From Chrysomallon squamiferum (Eukaryota > Mollusca > Gastropoda > Neomphalida > Peltospiridae): 42,500 nucleotides of DNA. Every line of letters begins with the position of its first letter. The stretch's first letter is position 1. The position numbers were made by a program, and so were the translations under genes. The stretch lies in assembly GCA_012295275.1 (NCBI GenBank), contig CM022665.1:39642295-39684794 (forward strand), given 5' to 3'. The notes beneath the pieces were generated by a model, which was given only the letters and a program-made list of their open reading frames with translations, was not told where the DNA came from and did not search any database. Below are positions 1 through 13,348 of this stretch, one piece after another.

Positions 1-1821
1 ATAATAAAAGTTTAAAAAAGTAAAAAAAAAAAAAAAATAAATAAAGAGTGAAAGACGATGTTAAGATGTACAATAAAAATGATGCAGGCAGTAACCAGGC
101 AATGTGAATAGTGTCTGATTAAAACTGGTGTCCGAGCCAACCCCAACACATCAATCAACGAAATACTGCTTCTCTTGTATCTCCCGGGACTGGCTTCCAT
201 GTATCTCGCTGGCTGGAACATACATTCCACCTTTTACACTAAACCAATTAGGAATTGATTTTCAGCTCTATAATAACGATATTTTTATATTTGCATGAAT
301 ATTTAAAACAGAAATCAAAGGCAAGAAACTGAGTAATGTACGGGAAGAAGTATAAACAGTTTTAGTTTTTAATATAATCAAATAAAATAAAACTTCGAAA
401 TAGAATTTAAAAAAAAAAAAATAATAATAAAAATAAGAAATAAAATAATAATAATATTAATAATATAATAAAAAAAAAAAAAAAAAAAAAAAAAAAATGA
501 AACAACCCCAAAAAGATAAAACAAACAAAATAGAAAATAAAATAAAAACCCTACCACACGAACAAACAAACAAACCCTGAAAAAGAAGAAAAAGAATTCA
601 TTAAATTAAATTTAAAAAAAAATAAAAAATAAAACAATAATTTAGTTAGTATTGGGAAATAAATATTTTAAAAAAAATCACTTGCAAATACGATATATAG
701 TCTTAAGCCCGGAAATATTTATCTTCGAAACAAAAATCTGCGTTTATCTTTTCTTCAACATACAAGAAACGAAAAAGAAGCTGCAGACAGTTATAACCAT
801 AACTCTTCTTCAAATTAAATTACACTGTCTGAAAGCAGACGCTCTGTATATTTATATAGTCAAACTTATACACATTATTACCTAAAATGTCAGTGTTAAG
901 ATATAATACGACTGAGTCTAAATTATTTATTAAAAAGGAACAAGTCTAAGAAATATTTGTTAAGTTTGAATTGCGTAATAGAATTCTGAATAATTCTCTT
1001 TTTCTCTTCTTTCTGTCGCTCTCTGTTTCTTTCTTCCTCTTTTACTCTGTTGATGATGATGATAATAATAATTTAAAATAGGAAAAACTACAGCAATAAC
1101 GACATTAAATTCAACATCAGTAACTGCAGCAGCAACAAAAATAATAAAAAAAAAAAACAGTTATAACTGCAGCAGTAACAACAAACAAACAAACAACAAC
1201 AACAACAACAATAATAACAATAGCAGTAATAATAATAATAATATTAAGAGAAAAAGAAGAAAAAAAAAAAAAAATTCACGCTAAAAGAACAAGTAAAATA
1301 AAATAAAATAATAGTAATAAATAATTTAAAACAAATAATACTAATAAAAAAAAAAAAAAAAAAAAAAATGAAATAAAATAAAATAAAATAAAATAAAATA
1401 AACGAGCATTCAGTGACCCTTTGAATGATATAAACTTAACCAGCCACCTGAACAAAGCAGACACGTTTTAGAAAACCACAGCACATTTACCTTGAACTAC
1501 ATTTCATTTTGACTCTCTCGTAATTCCGCAGGATTGGCTTGTGTGCATTTGTACGGTGTTGTCGTTATATTATTATTGTCAGAGTCTGTTTTTAATCTAT
1601 ACATATGCAGGGTAAAACATAAATAAATAAAGAACGTGTCTGTATGTCCGTGTGTCCGTGGTAACAGACGTTTCATTCACAGATCCTCTGAAGTCAGCTG
1701 TTGACATTTTGTATACTCTCTGTTGTTTTCTGTTATGCAGTAGCCGCGCCTTTTCTTTTTGTTCTTTAACAATGGTGAAGCATTAATGCTGGTTTTTATG
1801 GAGTAGAGGGTGTTTCTATTT

Positions 1822-1823
<2 letters not shown>
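1..1823. other. A/T-rich non-coding DNA with A-tracts; no gene seen
   Basis: The stretch holds A-tracts (for example near 409-421 and 471-497), (AAC)n around 1193-1210, (AATAA)n near 1303-1401 and scattered AAN trinucleotides. The open frames here are translations of poly(A)/poly(T), such as Phe- and Leu-rich chains, and show no domain. The less repetitive parts (about 60-330, 640-1000 and 1440-1820) contain nothing I recognise. Confidence 0.8.

Positions 1824-1864
<41 letters not shown>
1824..1864. repeat. (CA)n microsatellite, about 40 bases
   Basis: An uninterrupted CA dinucleotide run. On the minus strand it reads as Cys-Val repeats inside a spurious open frame. Confidence 0.97.
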
Positions 1865-3851
<1,987 letters not shown>

Positions 3852-4141
3852 TTTCTATATCTCTATGCACTTCAGGTTTCTCTATTAATAGATATGTTTA
3901 TCCGTCTGTGTTTGTATCTGTCCGTTAAGTAATCTCATTCATGTTCATCTCTTTTACTTTCTTTTCTGTCTCACACATAGACACACATGTAATTATACGC
4001 ATATATTTCACAAAAACGCGTTCGCGCGCATGTGCACACACAAATAAAATTACAGAAGAGAACATCAACACATGCCTTCCCTTTAACCAACTATTTCCAC
4101 CACAACGACGACAACAACAACAACAACAGCAGCATCTGTAA

Positions 4142-4144
<3 letters not shown>

Positions 4145-4223
<79 letters not shown>
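4145..4223. repeat. (TC)n tract, 79 bases
   Basis: A second pure TC array, 297 bases after the first and in the same orientation. The spacer (3848-4144) is unrelated, with CA-rich and CAA/CAG-rich parts at about 4100-4135. Confidence 0.99.
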
Positions 4224-4226
<3 letters not shown>

Positions 4227-4880
4227 CCAGCAATAACTAGCATTTGCAGACGACTTCTTGGCCTGGACACAAAATACTCGTAAAGATAATTTGGAATGCT
4301 AAACCAAAAGAATGATTTCCATAATTTGAATGATCAAAAGAATCTCAGTCCTAATTCGTGTTTTAAAGAAGTTAGTCAAAACAAGCTGTTCTCTCTCTGG
4401 TAACCACTTGTAGCGGAAATAGACGCAAACAGACCTTCGGGCACGCGATTCCTCGGATAGCGAGACAAATGCAGAAACATTGCAGATATAAGTCTTGTTA
4501 ACTGGGCTGAACACATTTTGTTGAGGCTGAGGTCAAACACGCAGTGCTTCAGGCATAATCAACTGCACATATCGCGGCGGTTTTGGGGGCAGGGGTGATA
4601 AATAAAACAAACGAATAAATAAAGATATTATTGTTGCTGATACGACTGTTATTACTATTATTGCTACTACTTCTACCATTCCAACTAATGCAACGGTTAC
4701 CTTTACAGCAACAGCAACGACGTCTACTACTTCTAACACTACCACTCTGTTACTGTTACTGTCGTTGCTGTCGCTGCTATTATCACGTCTGCTGCAACTA
4801 CTAGACATAATATTAGTACTAATACTAATACAAAGACAACATTTACTGCTGCTATTGTTACTACACCAACTAATACTTCA
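4224..4880. other. Non-coding spacer grading into degenerate ACT/CTA trinucleotide sequence
   Basis: 4224-4615 is ordinary sequence without a recognisable gene. From about 4624 the DNA becomes cryptically simple, with many scattered ACT, CTA, GTT and ACA triplets. This looks like the decayed flank of the pure array that follows. Confidence 0.7.

Positions 4881-4881
<1 letters not shown>

Positions 4882-4959
<78 letters not shown>
4882..4959. repeat. Compound trinucleotide array (CTA)14(CTG)12
   Basis: Fourteen CTA units run directly into twelve CTG units, with a clean boundary at 4923/4924. Both triplets encode leucine in one frame, so a spurious 149-codon frame appears. I see no sign that it is translated. 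Confidence 0.97.
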
Positions 4960-4962
<3 letters not shown>

Positions 4963-5130
4963 CTATTCCTCTACTATCGCTATCCTTTGCTACCACCAGA
5001 GCCTTTAAGAGAAAATTTTCTCAAAATACTAATAAAAAAAAGTATGTGTGCTGTGATAAGTGTAGTGATGTTTGTGTATGTGAATGAAAGTGTATGTCGG
5101 GCTGAGGGTATGATCTCGAGGGGGACGGGA

Positions 5131-5220
5131 CAGTTGTTGTATGGTTGCTGTGGGTCCCTTCTTAGCTCTTGGGCCCCGAAACAAACTACCGGCGGGACCC
5201 CCTCCCTGTTGTAGGCCCTG
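5131..5220 (-). mobile_element. Fragment of a short hAT-like DNA repeat (copy 1)
   Basis: Read on the minus strand, this begins CAGGGCCTAC and shares with 29218-29309 the blocks CCGGTA, TTTGTT, AAGAGCTAAGAAGGG and CAACCAT in the same order, with small gaps. It is therefore a second copy of the same dispersed family, in opposite orientation. The CAGGGCCT end matches the terminus of the complete copy at 29218-29480. The other end (below about 5131) is lost or diverged, so this copy looks truncated. The family is too short to encode a transposase. Confidence 0.75.
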
Positions 5221-5801
5221 GCTACCGTTACAGTACAATAACAATTACTACAAATATTATTGTGACTACTGCTGCTACAAACGATAACGATAATTATACT
5301 AACAACGCGAGCCTATTTTAAGCTACATCACCCACTCCCCTTCCACCCCTCTAATCATTTCTGGACTCGCCCTAAACGTCTATAAAAAAAGGTTGCTATG
5401 AAGACATTACACCGACTATGAACTGAATTGAAATAAACTTAATTTCATCCTTATTTCATCTTCTTTTTACAACAGTGAAAAGAACGGAAAAGAAAAAAAC
5501 AAAAATCATTTTAATTTTTAAAATTAAAATGTTTTTTTTTATTTTTTTTTTATCAAAACTCTTTTAAGTGAGTCAGATAAACAAATTCAAAGACGAAACG
5601 AAGGTTCACTTTTTTGTTTTACAACAAACACGTGTGCAGGAGGTCAAAGGTCGTTCGTTGTAAATTGAATAGAACGATGACATCCAATGTAGGAAGAACT
5701 GTTTAGTTAATACAAACCAAACGATTCTGGACTGAGAGTAAATAAGATAATTGTTTCAGGAGAGTTTCAATCGTACACAGAAAACTGCGTCTTTTATTTC
5801 G

Positions 5802-5834
<33 letters not shown>

Positions 5835-6110
5835 TCTGCTGCAGTAATTGGTTATGTAAACCAGTGCTTAAAAAAACAACAAAAAACCCCCAAAAAAAAA
5901 AAAAAAAAAAAAACCAAACAACCCAAGAATAATTAGTGAGAAAATGAATTCGTTAGAATAAATATATACATAAAAATAATAATAACGAAAATGAGAAGGT
6001 TAATAATAACAACGACAGCAGCAGCAACAACAAAGACAACGACAACAGCAATGGAAGAAAAAAGTAATAAAACTCTAACAGTGAGAAAGGAATATCATTA
6101 GATTACAGCT
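5221..6110. other. A/T-rich non-coding DNA with two long A-tracts
   Basis: It holds an A31 tract (5802-5832) and an A22 tract (5892-5913), an interrupted palindrome at 5507-5531 (CATTTTAATTTT and its complement around one T), and a 13-base direct repeat AGGTCAAAGGTCG at 5641. No gene is visible. Confidence 0.75.
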
Positions 6111-6335
6111 ACTACTATAACAACTACTACTACTACTATAACTTTTACTACTTCTACTACTACTACTTTTGATCACTATTGCTGTTACGACTATTACCAC
6201 TACTACCATTCCTTTCTATCACTATCATTAATACTACTACTATTCTCCTACTACTACTACTACTACTAGCGTTACAGCTATTGCTACTAGTAATACTGTT
6301 GCTACAACTAGTGCTTTTACTACTATTCTTCTACG
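6111..6335. repeat. Degenerate (CTA)n trinucleotide array
   Basis: Repeated CTA/ACT triplets with frequent substitutions. It reads as a leucine-rich chain in one frame. It resembles an older version of the array at 4882-4959. Confidence 0.8.
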
Positions 6336-6410
6336 ACTACTACTACTTTAACTGGTATCACATCTCATAGTTATTAATTATTACTTCTAAAAATTAAAGA
6401 AAAAATACAA

Positions 6411-7912
6411 CCCAACCCAACCCAACACATCACATGACACTAAACCACAACACAACACAGTAAAACACAACACATCGCACTACTCCACAACACAACACAT
6501 CGCACTACTCCACAACACAACACATCACACTACACACACCACAACACAGTACAACACAACACATCACACTACACACAACACAACACATCACACTACACAC
6601 AACACAACACAGTACAACACAACACATCACACTACACCACAACATAACACAATACAACACAACACAACAACCACACACACGACAGCACAGCACATCACAC
6701 TATACCACAACACAACACATCACACTACTCCACAACACAAATCAACACAACACATCACACTACACAACACAGTACAACGCAACACATCACACTACAACAC
6801 AACACAACACAACACAATACAACACAACACATCACACTACACCACCACAACAAACACGTCACAGTACACAACAAAAAACACAACAAAACACAATACAACA
6901 CAATGCAACACAACACAACACATCACACTATACCAAAACACAACACATCACACTACACCACACCACAACACAATACAACACAACACAACACATCACATCA
7001 CACTACACCACAACACAAGACATCACATCACACTACACCACAACACAATACAACACAATGCAACACAACACATCACACTATACCAAAACACAACACAACA
7101 CATCACACTACACCACAACATAATACAATACAACACATCACACTACACCGCAACACAACACAACACAACACATCACATCACATCACACAACACACACACA
7201 ACCCAACACATCACATCACACTATACCACAACAACAACACATCACATCACACTACACCACAACACAACACATCACATGACACTACACCACAACACAACAC
7301 ATCACATCACACTACAACATACCACAACAACACAACACATCACATGACACTACACCACAACACAACACAACACATCACATCACACTACACCACAACACAA
7401 CACAATACAACACAATGCAACACAACACATCACACTATACCAAAACACAACACATCACACTACACTACAGCATAACACAATACAACACAACACATCATCA
7501 CACTACACCACACACAACACAGTAAAACACAACACATCACACTACACCACAACAAATAATACAATACAACACATCACACTACACCGCAACACAACACAAT
7601 ACAACACAACCCAACACATCACATCACACTACACCACAACCCAACACATCACATCACACTACACCACAACACAACACATCACATGACACTACATCACAAC
7701 ACAACACATCACATGACACTACACAACACAACACATCACATCACACTACACCACAACACAACACATCACATCACACTACACCACAACACAACACATCACA
7801 TCACACTACACCACAACACAATACAACACAACACATCATATCACACTACCCCACAACACAACACAACACATCACACTAGACCACAACACAAGACACTATA
7901 CCATAACATAAA
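6411..7912. repeat. A/C-rich satellite, 30-base unit, about 1.5 kb
   Basis: The plus strand is built almost only of A, C and T, with words such as CACAACACAACACATCACA and CACTACAC. At 7731-7820 the unit is an exact 30-mer repeated three times. Elsewhere units lose or gain blocks of CACAA or ATCAC, giving variable lengths. Because 30 is a multiple of three, long spurious frames of Thr-His-Asn-Leu repeats stay open (for example 6903-7475); I do not regard them as genes. Its edges are the CCCAACCCAACCC run near 6411 and unique sequence after 7912. Confidence 0.97.
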
Positions 7913-8426
7913 GTCTGACGAATAAATTCTAAATTTTTATGTTCTTCAGCATTTAGTCACAGGGGCCTTTCGTACTACAGATGACTGTATTCGTGCGGAA
8001 TGACTAACGCTCCTTGGTTACTTTCATCTCTGGCAGCTCTCCTGTTTCCGTGTATTACGTAATTAAGGAAAGCATTGTGCACCCAATTCTACGTACACAG
8101 CACGAACTCTAGCGGAATAATTTTGATTCTGTTGCTGACTAAGTCATTAAGAAAACGTCCGCTACATTCTGAAAAATCTATACAGACAACAAATAAATGT
8201 TTTTTATTTTTTTTTTTTTTTTTTTTTTGTTTCTGAGTTTGAAACCGTGACGACAGTCCCCAAGCAATATTGTCTTACAATATCGAATCGAGTATCGACA
8301 GTCACGAATTATAATCGAATATTTTTATTTATTATATATTTTTATTTTTTTTCCACATAGTACGTTAACTGTTGAAACATTATCATGGCTTGGTCGATTA
8401 TTTGCTGGTACAGAAAAGGAAAATAA
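7913..8426. other. Unique-looking non-coding DNA
   Basis: About 250 bases (7920-8180) have near-normal composition without a recognisable gene, followed by a T-tract (about 8203-8228) and A/T-rich sequence. I see no functional motif. Confidence 0.6.
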
Positions 8427-8455
8427 TGATAATGATGATGATGATGATGATGATG

Positions 8456-8494
<39 letters not shown>
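8427..8494. repeat. Compound (GAT)n-(AAT)n microsatellite
   Basis: A GAT run passes into an AAT run near 8457. The same pairing of adjacent arrays occurs at 28636-28708. Confidence 0.95.
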
Positions 8495-8500
<6 letters not shown>

Positions 8501-8833
8501 ATAAATAAAAGAATAAAATAAAATAAATAATAATAAGAAAAAAATAATAATAAAGAAAATATAAATTTAAATAAAAATATAAACTAATAATAAAAACATT
8601 AATACTATTAGTATAGGCTACATATATTATCATTTAGATCATATTTTTAATTGCATGTTATATAATCATTCAGAGATCATCTCTGTATAATTCGGGAATC
8701 AGATCATTATAATCACTGCAAATAATTTTCTTCAATCATGATTTTTGTTATTCAAACAATCATGACAACCGTACACTTCATAATGGAAACAAATACTTTT
8801 GTAACATAGTTTATAATTAACTGTATCATTATC

Positions 8834-9080
8834 TGTATCGTCACAGGTTATCATCATAGTTATCAGTCAGATTAATTATATCTATCATCACAGAATATCA
8901 TCATAATTATCAGTCAGATAATCATCATCTAGCTTACTGTTTGATATCATTCTCATTATCATAGTGCATATTTTATTATTCATATAATCATCACTGCATT
9001 GCTGCACGAGCACATCATCACAAGAGCATACATTATCATTCACAAACATCATTATCATCATAATCATCATCATTATTTCG
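8834..9080. repeat. Degenerate ATC-rich sequence with a 47-base tandem duplication
   Basis: The blocks at about 8836-8872 and 8883-8919 share ATCATCATA and TTATCAGTCAGAT in the same order and differ by few bases. The following bases to about 9080 are cryptically simple (ATC, ATT, CAT). No gene is present. Confidence 0.75.
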
Positions 9081-9154
9081 GATAATCATTAAAAAAAAAA
9101 CAATACTTCAACTTTAACGTAACTGCATATACACAACAACCGATCTGTTTTTTA

Positions 9155-9187
9155 GTGTTGGGATGTCGTTAAACATTCATTCATTCG
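9155..9187 (+). mobile_element. Retroposon 3'-tail motif (GGATGTCGTTAAACATTC plus ATTC units), copy 1
   Basis: The motif starts GTGTTGGGATGTCG and ends in two to three ATTC units. A near-identical copy lies at 15077-15108. From memory, this phrase recurs in mollusc genomes as the 3' tail of a SINE or LINE with an ATTC microsatellite end. That link is recollection and cannot be confirmed here. No body sequence is recognisable upstream. Confidence 0.5.
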
Positions 9188-10081
9188 TAACTGCATATTT
9201 CATAGTTATTACCATTAATGCATAATTAATAATGAATTTCTGATTACGTGTTGCTTAGCATACAACTATGTCAAATTATATTCAATAAAAACATTTTTGA
9301 AAATATTTATCAAAACTGGGTGTTTTTTTTTTTTTTTTTTTTTTTTTTTTCTCAGTGCAGTTATAAAAATCTGAATGATGATACAGCTCTATGTCGGCAA
9401 GAGCTGGTAAAACAATATGCTTTTTTTTTTTTTTTTCGTTTCGTTTTTTTTTGTTCCTGACAGAAATTTATTTTGTAAAATAATAATAACAGTACCAACG
9501 ACAACAGCAGATAAAGCCAAAAAAATATTTTATCAGCGCAATTTGAGACTTCCCTAATTCCCATTGCAACATGGCATTGTTTTGTTTTTTTTAGATTAAT
9601 TTTTTTAAATGTCGAATGTGCAGTTCAAATTATCCAAAGTGAAATTAAAGAGATCGGAATAGGATTTAGAAAAAAAAAAAAAAATTATAAAAAACATGAA
9701 TTTTTTTTTTTTTAAGTACAATAAATAAAATAAAAAAGTAAAATACGCCAGATCAATGCAAAATCATGATAACCATTTTTTTTTTTTATCAGTCTTTCTA
9801 AAATTTAAATAAAAAAAATAATAAAAAATTACTGTAAACATACACACACATTTTGTTATTATCTATGAATTATCGAATATAGTTTTAATTATAAATTCAC
9901 TGCTTATTCAAATTTACAATAAATCATAGAAACTGTCATTTGACACTGATCTCTCAATTTTTATTTTATTTTGGGGTGTTGCCAGAATAATAAATAAAAC
10001 ATATTTAACTAAAACAGTCGTAAATAAATAAATTAATTCATTAAAAAAACATTTGAATATAACCTGTAGACTTAAAAAGGG
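9188..10081. other. A/T-rich non-coding DNA with T-tracts
   Basis: It contains a T28 tract at 9323-9350 and T16 at 9421-9436, then mixed A- and T-runs to about 9810 and ordinary A/T-rich sequence after. No gene is visible. Confidence 0.75.
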
Positions 10082-10199
10082 ATGGATTATAAATCATCAT
10101 TAACAGGGATCGATCCTAGAAGCTCTTATTCCTCGGTCGTGAATTCTTTATTTTTTTTCCCCCTTAATTTTTATATTTTTTTATATTTATTTATTACGA

Positions 10200-10247
10200 C
10201 CGGCACTGCGGGGATTCGAACTCCCCAACCAAAAACGCTGTGTCTCA

Positions 10248-10287
<40 letters not shown>

Positions 10288-10310
10288 CGCACAAGCCATA
10301 TCTCGATGAC
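10200..10310 (-). mobile_element. tRNA-derived SINE head with an internal (CA)n expansion
   Basis: On the minus strand GGGGAGTTCGAATCCCC (10209-10225 on plus) forms the T-arm/B-box of a tRNA; AGTTCGAATCC matches the pol III B box GGTTCGANTCC at all but one base. Upstream on that strand, TGGCTTGTGCGG resembles an A box, but a (CA)17 microsatellite (10249-10282) sits between the two. The T-arm is followed by GCAGTGCCGGTCGT and an A/T-rich tail, not by a CCA end or an acceptor pairing, so it is a retroposon head and not a working tRNA gene. The body may run to about 10082, but I cannot place its end. Confidence 0.6.
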
Positions 10311-10312
10311 AT

Positions 10313-10620
10313 CATCTACAAGGATATGTTCCCCAGAAGCTCTCGTTCGTTGGGACGAGCGTTTTTAAGTACAGCGAGCTGACTTCCAATCTGCTCTTCT
10401 CGCTTCTAGAATAATCTTGTTACAACACGCTTTGGCGCGTCTCTCCGGTTTCTGCACGAGCCGGTCAATAAACGTGACCGTGCATGCAAACGAGGCTTTC
10501 AAAAGCGCGCGCGCGACAGCGGCTGTTCTGTTCCGTGTTCCTGACAGAATAAAAACAATTTTCGATTTCTTTATTGAATATTACTCAGCGTGCCGACTGC
10601 GGCGACATGGTTAACTGCAG
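10313..10620. other. CpG-rich patch of unknown role
   Basis: G+C and CpG are clearly higher than in the flanks (for example GCGCGCGCGCGAC near 10506). A 65-codon plus frame (10417-10614) crosses it with mixed composition and no recognisable domain. It could be a short exon, a promoter or an old repeat. It shares the 12-mer CTCCGGTTTCTG with 36955-36966. Confidence 0.4.
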
Positions 10621-11818
10621 CACTGTCGATTCGGCGTGAGTGATGCTGCGAGTCAATGTGGTAGAAACACTGGAATGTTACGTGCGTGTACGTGAAATGC
10701 TGTGAGTCTGGGGTTAAATGATATATTTAATAATAATAATAATAAAAAATAAAAAAAAACCACTAAAAAAATGTGCATATATTAAAATTATGATGTACAA
10801 ACTTGAATTTTTATAAATAAACGGATGTATATTCACTTAAACATGTAGTACGTAAATAAATACGTACATATTTATATATACATATTATATTGTTACGAAT
10901 TTACATACAGATATACATGTACAGACATATATAAAATTCCACTTATATATAAACACAAACGTATATACATTTACATGTACACAGACACATACATATATAT
11001 ATATACAGATAGATACACAAATACATGTACATACTAATGCACACACACATACACACATGCATTCGCACGTACATATGTACACACATATACACAGAAACAT
11101 ACAAAACACCTCACACACAAACAAACTCACCAACTTCAGTAGCTACTTCATAACTATATTTCATATCCGCTGAATTTAAAAGTTTTTTTTTTTATTTTGT
11201 CAATTTCCTTTTTGTCAAAACTGCCCATTGTCTAAAAAACATGATCTGTCGACCTCACCTACCTACCGTTCGTTTAGATCCTCCCTCGCGTGTACTTTAG
11301 GCAATCTAGTATGTACCAGTTATATCCGGATTGGCAACAGTCAAAAGTAATTGTTGACATTTTTGTCCAATGTCGTAATGTCCTTGCAGCAAAATCAGAC
11401 GAGACCTTTCATTTTTTTTTTTTTATTTAGGTTCGATCATAACCGCCAAAAGAAAAAAAAAAAAAAAAAAAAAAATAAAAACTGTAATATTAAAAATCAT
11501 AAAAGATTAATAAAAAAAAGATGTAAGAGATGAATTTTGTTATTTGATATATATCTTGATATTCTGTGAAAAAAAAATTAATATATATATATATATAATA
11601 ATAAAGAAGAAGAAGAAAAAAAAAAAAGAATTTTTTTTCTGTACAAACACATCTGTCATCAAGAAAATGGAAAGCAGTTTGACGAGTCTGGTTTAAAACG
11701 TGTTTGTTTAAACAGATTTCTATCTACACAAAATTGCGGTTATTGCGACCTCTGAGTTAAGAGTTAGTTTGTAAGTAGATAAGACGCCGTTAGAGCGCTG
11801 ACTTTAATCAAGCAATAT
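10621..11818. other. A/T-rich non-coding DNA with ACATA-type cryptic repeats
   Basis: 10790-11130 is rich in ACATAC, TATACA and CACACA words, typical of decayed (CATA)n microsatellites. 11400-11640 holds T- and A-tracts and (TA)n. A less simple segment (11640-11800) has no recognisable gene. Confidence 0.75.
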
Positions 11819-11950
11819 ATCCATCCATCCATCCATCCATTTACAAATCTATCTGTCTGTCTGACTATCTATTTATCTGTCAATCTATCCCTCTATCTGT
11901 TAGTCTGTCTGTCTGTCTATCTGTCTATTTGTTCGTCTGTCCACTTCTCT
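11819..11950. repeat. (ATCC)n then (TCTG)n/(TATC)n tetranucleotide array
   Basis: About five ATCC units (11819-11840) are followed by interrupted TCTG, TATC and related units. It is pyrimidine-biased like the intronic array at 41.9-42.2 kb. Confidence 0.9.
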
Positions 11951-12705
11951 ATATGGTTATCAGCTTATCTATGGGTGCCAGAATTTACAGTACATATTTC
12001 TATTGTCTCATTTCACTGTCTACAGTTATAACATTCTTTCTTTTTTCCTAACTAATAACATATATTAAACACAGTCATCAGCATCTCCATCATTATCATC
12101 AAATGTCTAACTTCATCATGTCTCATCATCATTTATTATCAACGTCATCATCACCCACCATCATCAATACCATCATCTTTATTGTCAGATGCTCTACCAG
12201 TATGACCCATCCACATCAACATCAACACATACTTCATTAGCATTGTCCTCAACATCATCGCCGCCAGCATCATCAGCAACAGCAATATCCTTCATCAGCA
12301 TTATTACCATTCGCAGCGAGCAGTTGCTGATTTATTTGTATATAATCTTGTTTTCGAGCATCAGACTCGTAGGATACTGAAGCTGGAAATGCAAATGACT
12401 TGATGAACTTGTTAACTGCTAATACCCCGGACCATGAATTGATCATTCATTTCGATACGTTGAGCTGGTTGTGTATTCGCACACTGCAATTGATTATTCC
12501 TCATTGACGGTGGACAAATTAAGCTTTTGTAGTCATTAGGCCGAAATCAGAATAAGGCGGTGAATCGCCACTGAAATTGAAACGAAGGAGGTGAGTGTGT
12601 GAGGGGGGTGGGTGGGATGGAGGTGGAGGCGATGCACTGGTTACTGAAATTAGTTGATGTATCTCTTTCACACTGGATGATTGTTAATTTGATACGTGAT
12701 GGTGG

Positions 12706-12740
<35 letters not shown>

Positions 12741-12954
12741 TGGATGTGGGACAAATAATATCAACAGTAATAAAACTCAATGGTGATGGTATTATTAACA
12801 ACAGCAAAAATAAAAACAACAACAGTAATAACACCGTTATAACAATAATAATAACAAAAACAATAATTTCAGTAATAAAAATTATTATTATAATATTAAC
12901 AATAACAAAAATTATAATGATGGTAATGATGATTATAACATCTAGTCTAGCTGA
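11951..12954. other. ATC-rich cryptic repeats and a (GAT)n array; no gene
   Basis: 12060-12310 is dominated by CATCA words. 12707-12740 is a pure GAT/ATG array of about 34 bases, and 12780-12930 is AAC/AAT-rich. A 158-codon plus frame that begins at 12599 runs through these arrays and, only in its last 40 codons, enters the LINE relic described next. The intervening 12311-12660 is unremarkable. Confidence 0.75.
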
Positions 12955-13348
12955 TGTTTGTGTATCTAAAATATTACATGATCAATATGGACAAAATTAC
13001 AAATATGGAAAAATTAAACTGAAACATCTCCAAAGGGTATTAATATCTTACTGTGTTGCCTTAAAAAAATACTAATCTCTTATGTAAATTTATAACCTCT
13101 GATCTTAAACTTCCTATTGAAACTGGATGATGGTTTAATATTCTAAAAGGAAATAGAAAATGTCATATTTGTAATCTTAATAAAATTGGAGATGAGTATC
13201 ACTGTATATTTGAATGCAATGATCCTATGTTATAAAATGTGAGAAAACGGATACCTGATAAATGCATGTGACATTCAAATATAGTCATTCATATAATCAT
13301 TTGTTTAACAGTAAAAATATATTCATATTAAAAAGCTATGTTTGTTAA
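12955..13348 (+). mobile_element. Decayed non-LTR retrotransposon (LINE) ORF2 C-terminus
   Basis: Translation in three successive frames recovers the C-terminal tail of a LINE ORF2. At 12962 (frame 2) VSKILHDQYGQNY resembles the segment before the tail domain. From 13083 (frame 3) the DNA reads CKF, then LPIETG, a stop at 13128, W, then NRKCHICNLNKIGDEYH and FEC. This is the CX2CX9HX4C finger with the IGDE-H signature (Cys 13161, Cys 13170, His 13200, Cys 13215). From 13277 (frame 2) NHLFNSKNIFILKSYVC matches the usual last helix before the stop at 13346. Two frameshifts and in-frame stops at 13128 and 13233 make it a dead copy. No reverse transcriptase or endonuclease is in the window, so it is strongly 5'-truncated. 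The signature is one I know from LINEs of invertebrates and fish; I cannot fix the clade. Confidence 0.8.

Noticed and set aside
4765-5214. 149-codon plus frame with poly-Leu
   Set aside because: Leucine comes from the (CTA)n(CTG)n array, and its C-terminus runs into the hAT-like repeat fragment.
6903-7475. 190-codon plus frame of Thr/His/Asn repeats
   Set aside because: It is the translation of the 30-base A/C-rich satellite; the unit length is a multiple of three and keeps the frame open.
10200-10230. A functional tRNA gene on the minus strand
   Set aside because: Only the T-arm is convincing. A (CA)n array interrupts the rest and no acceptor stem pairs.
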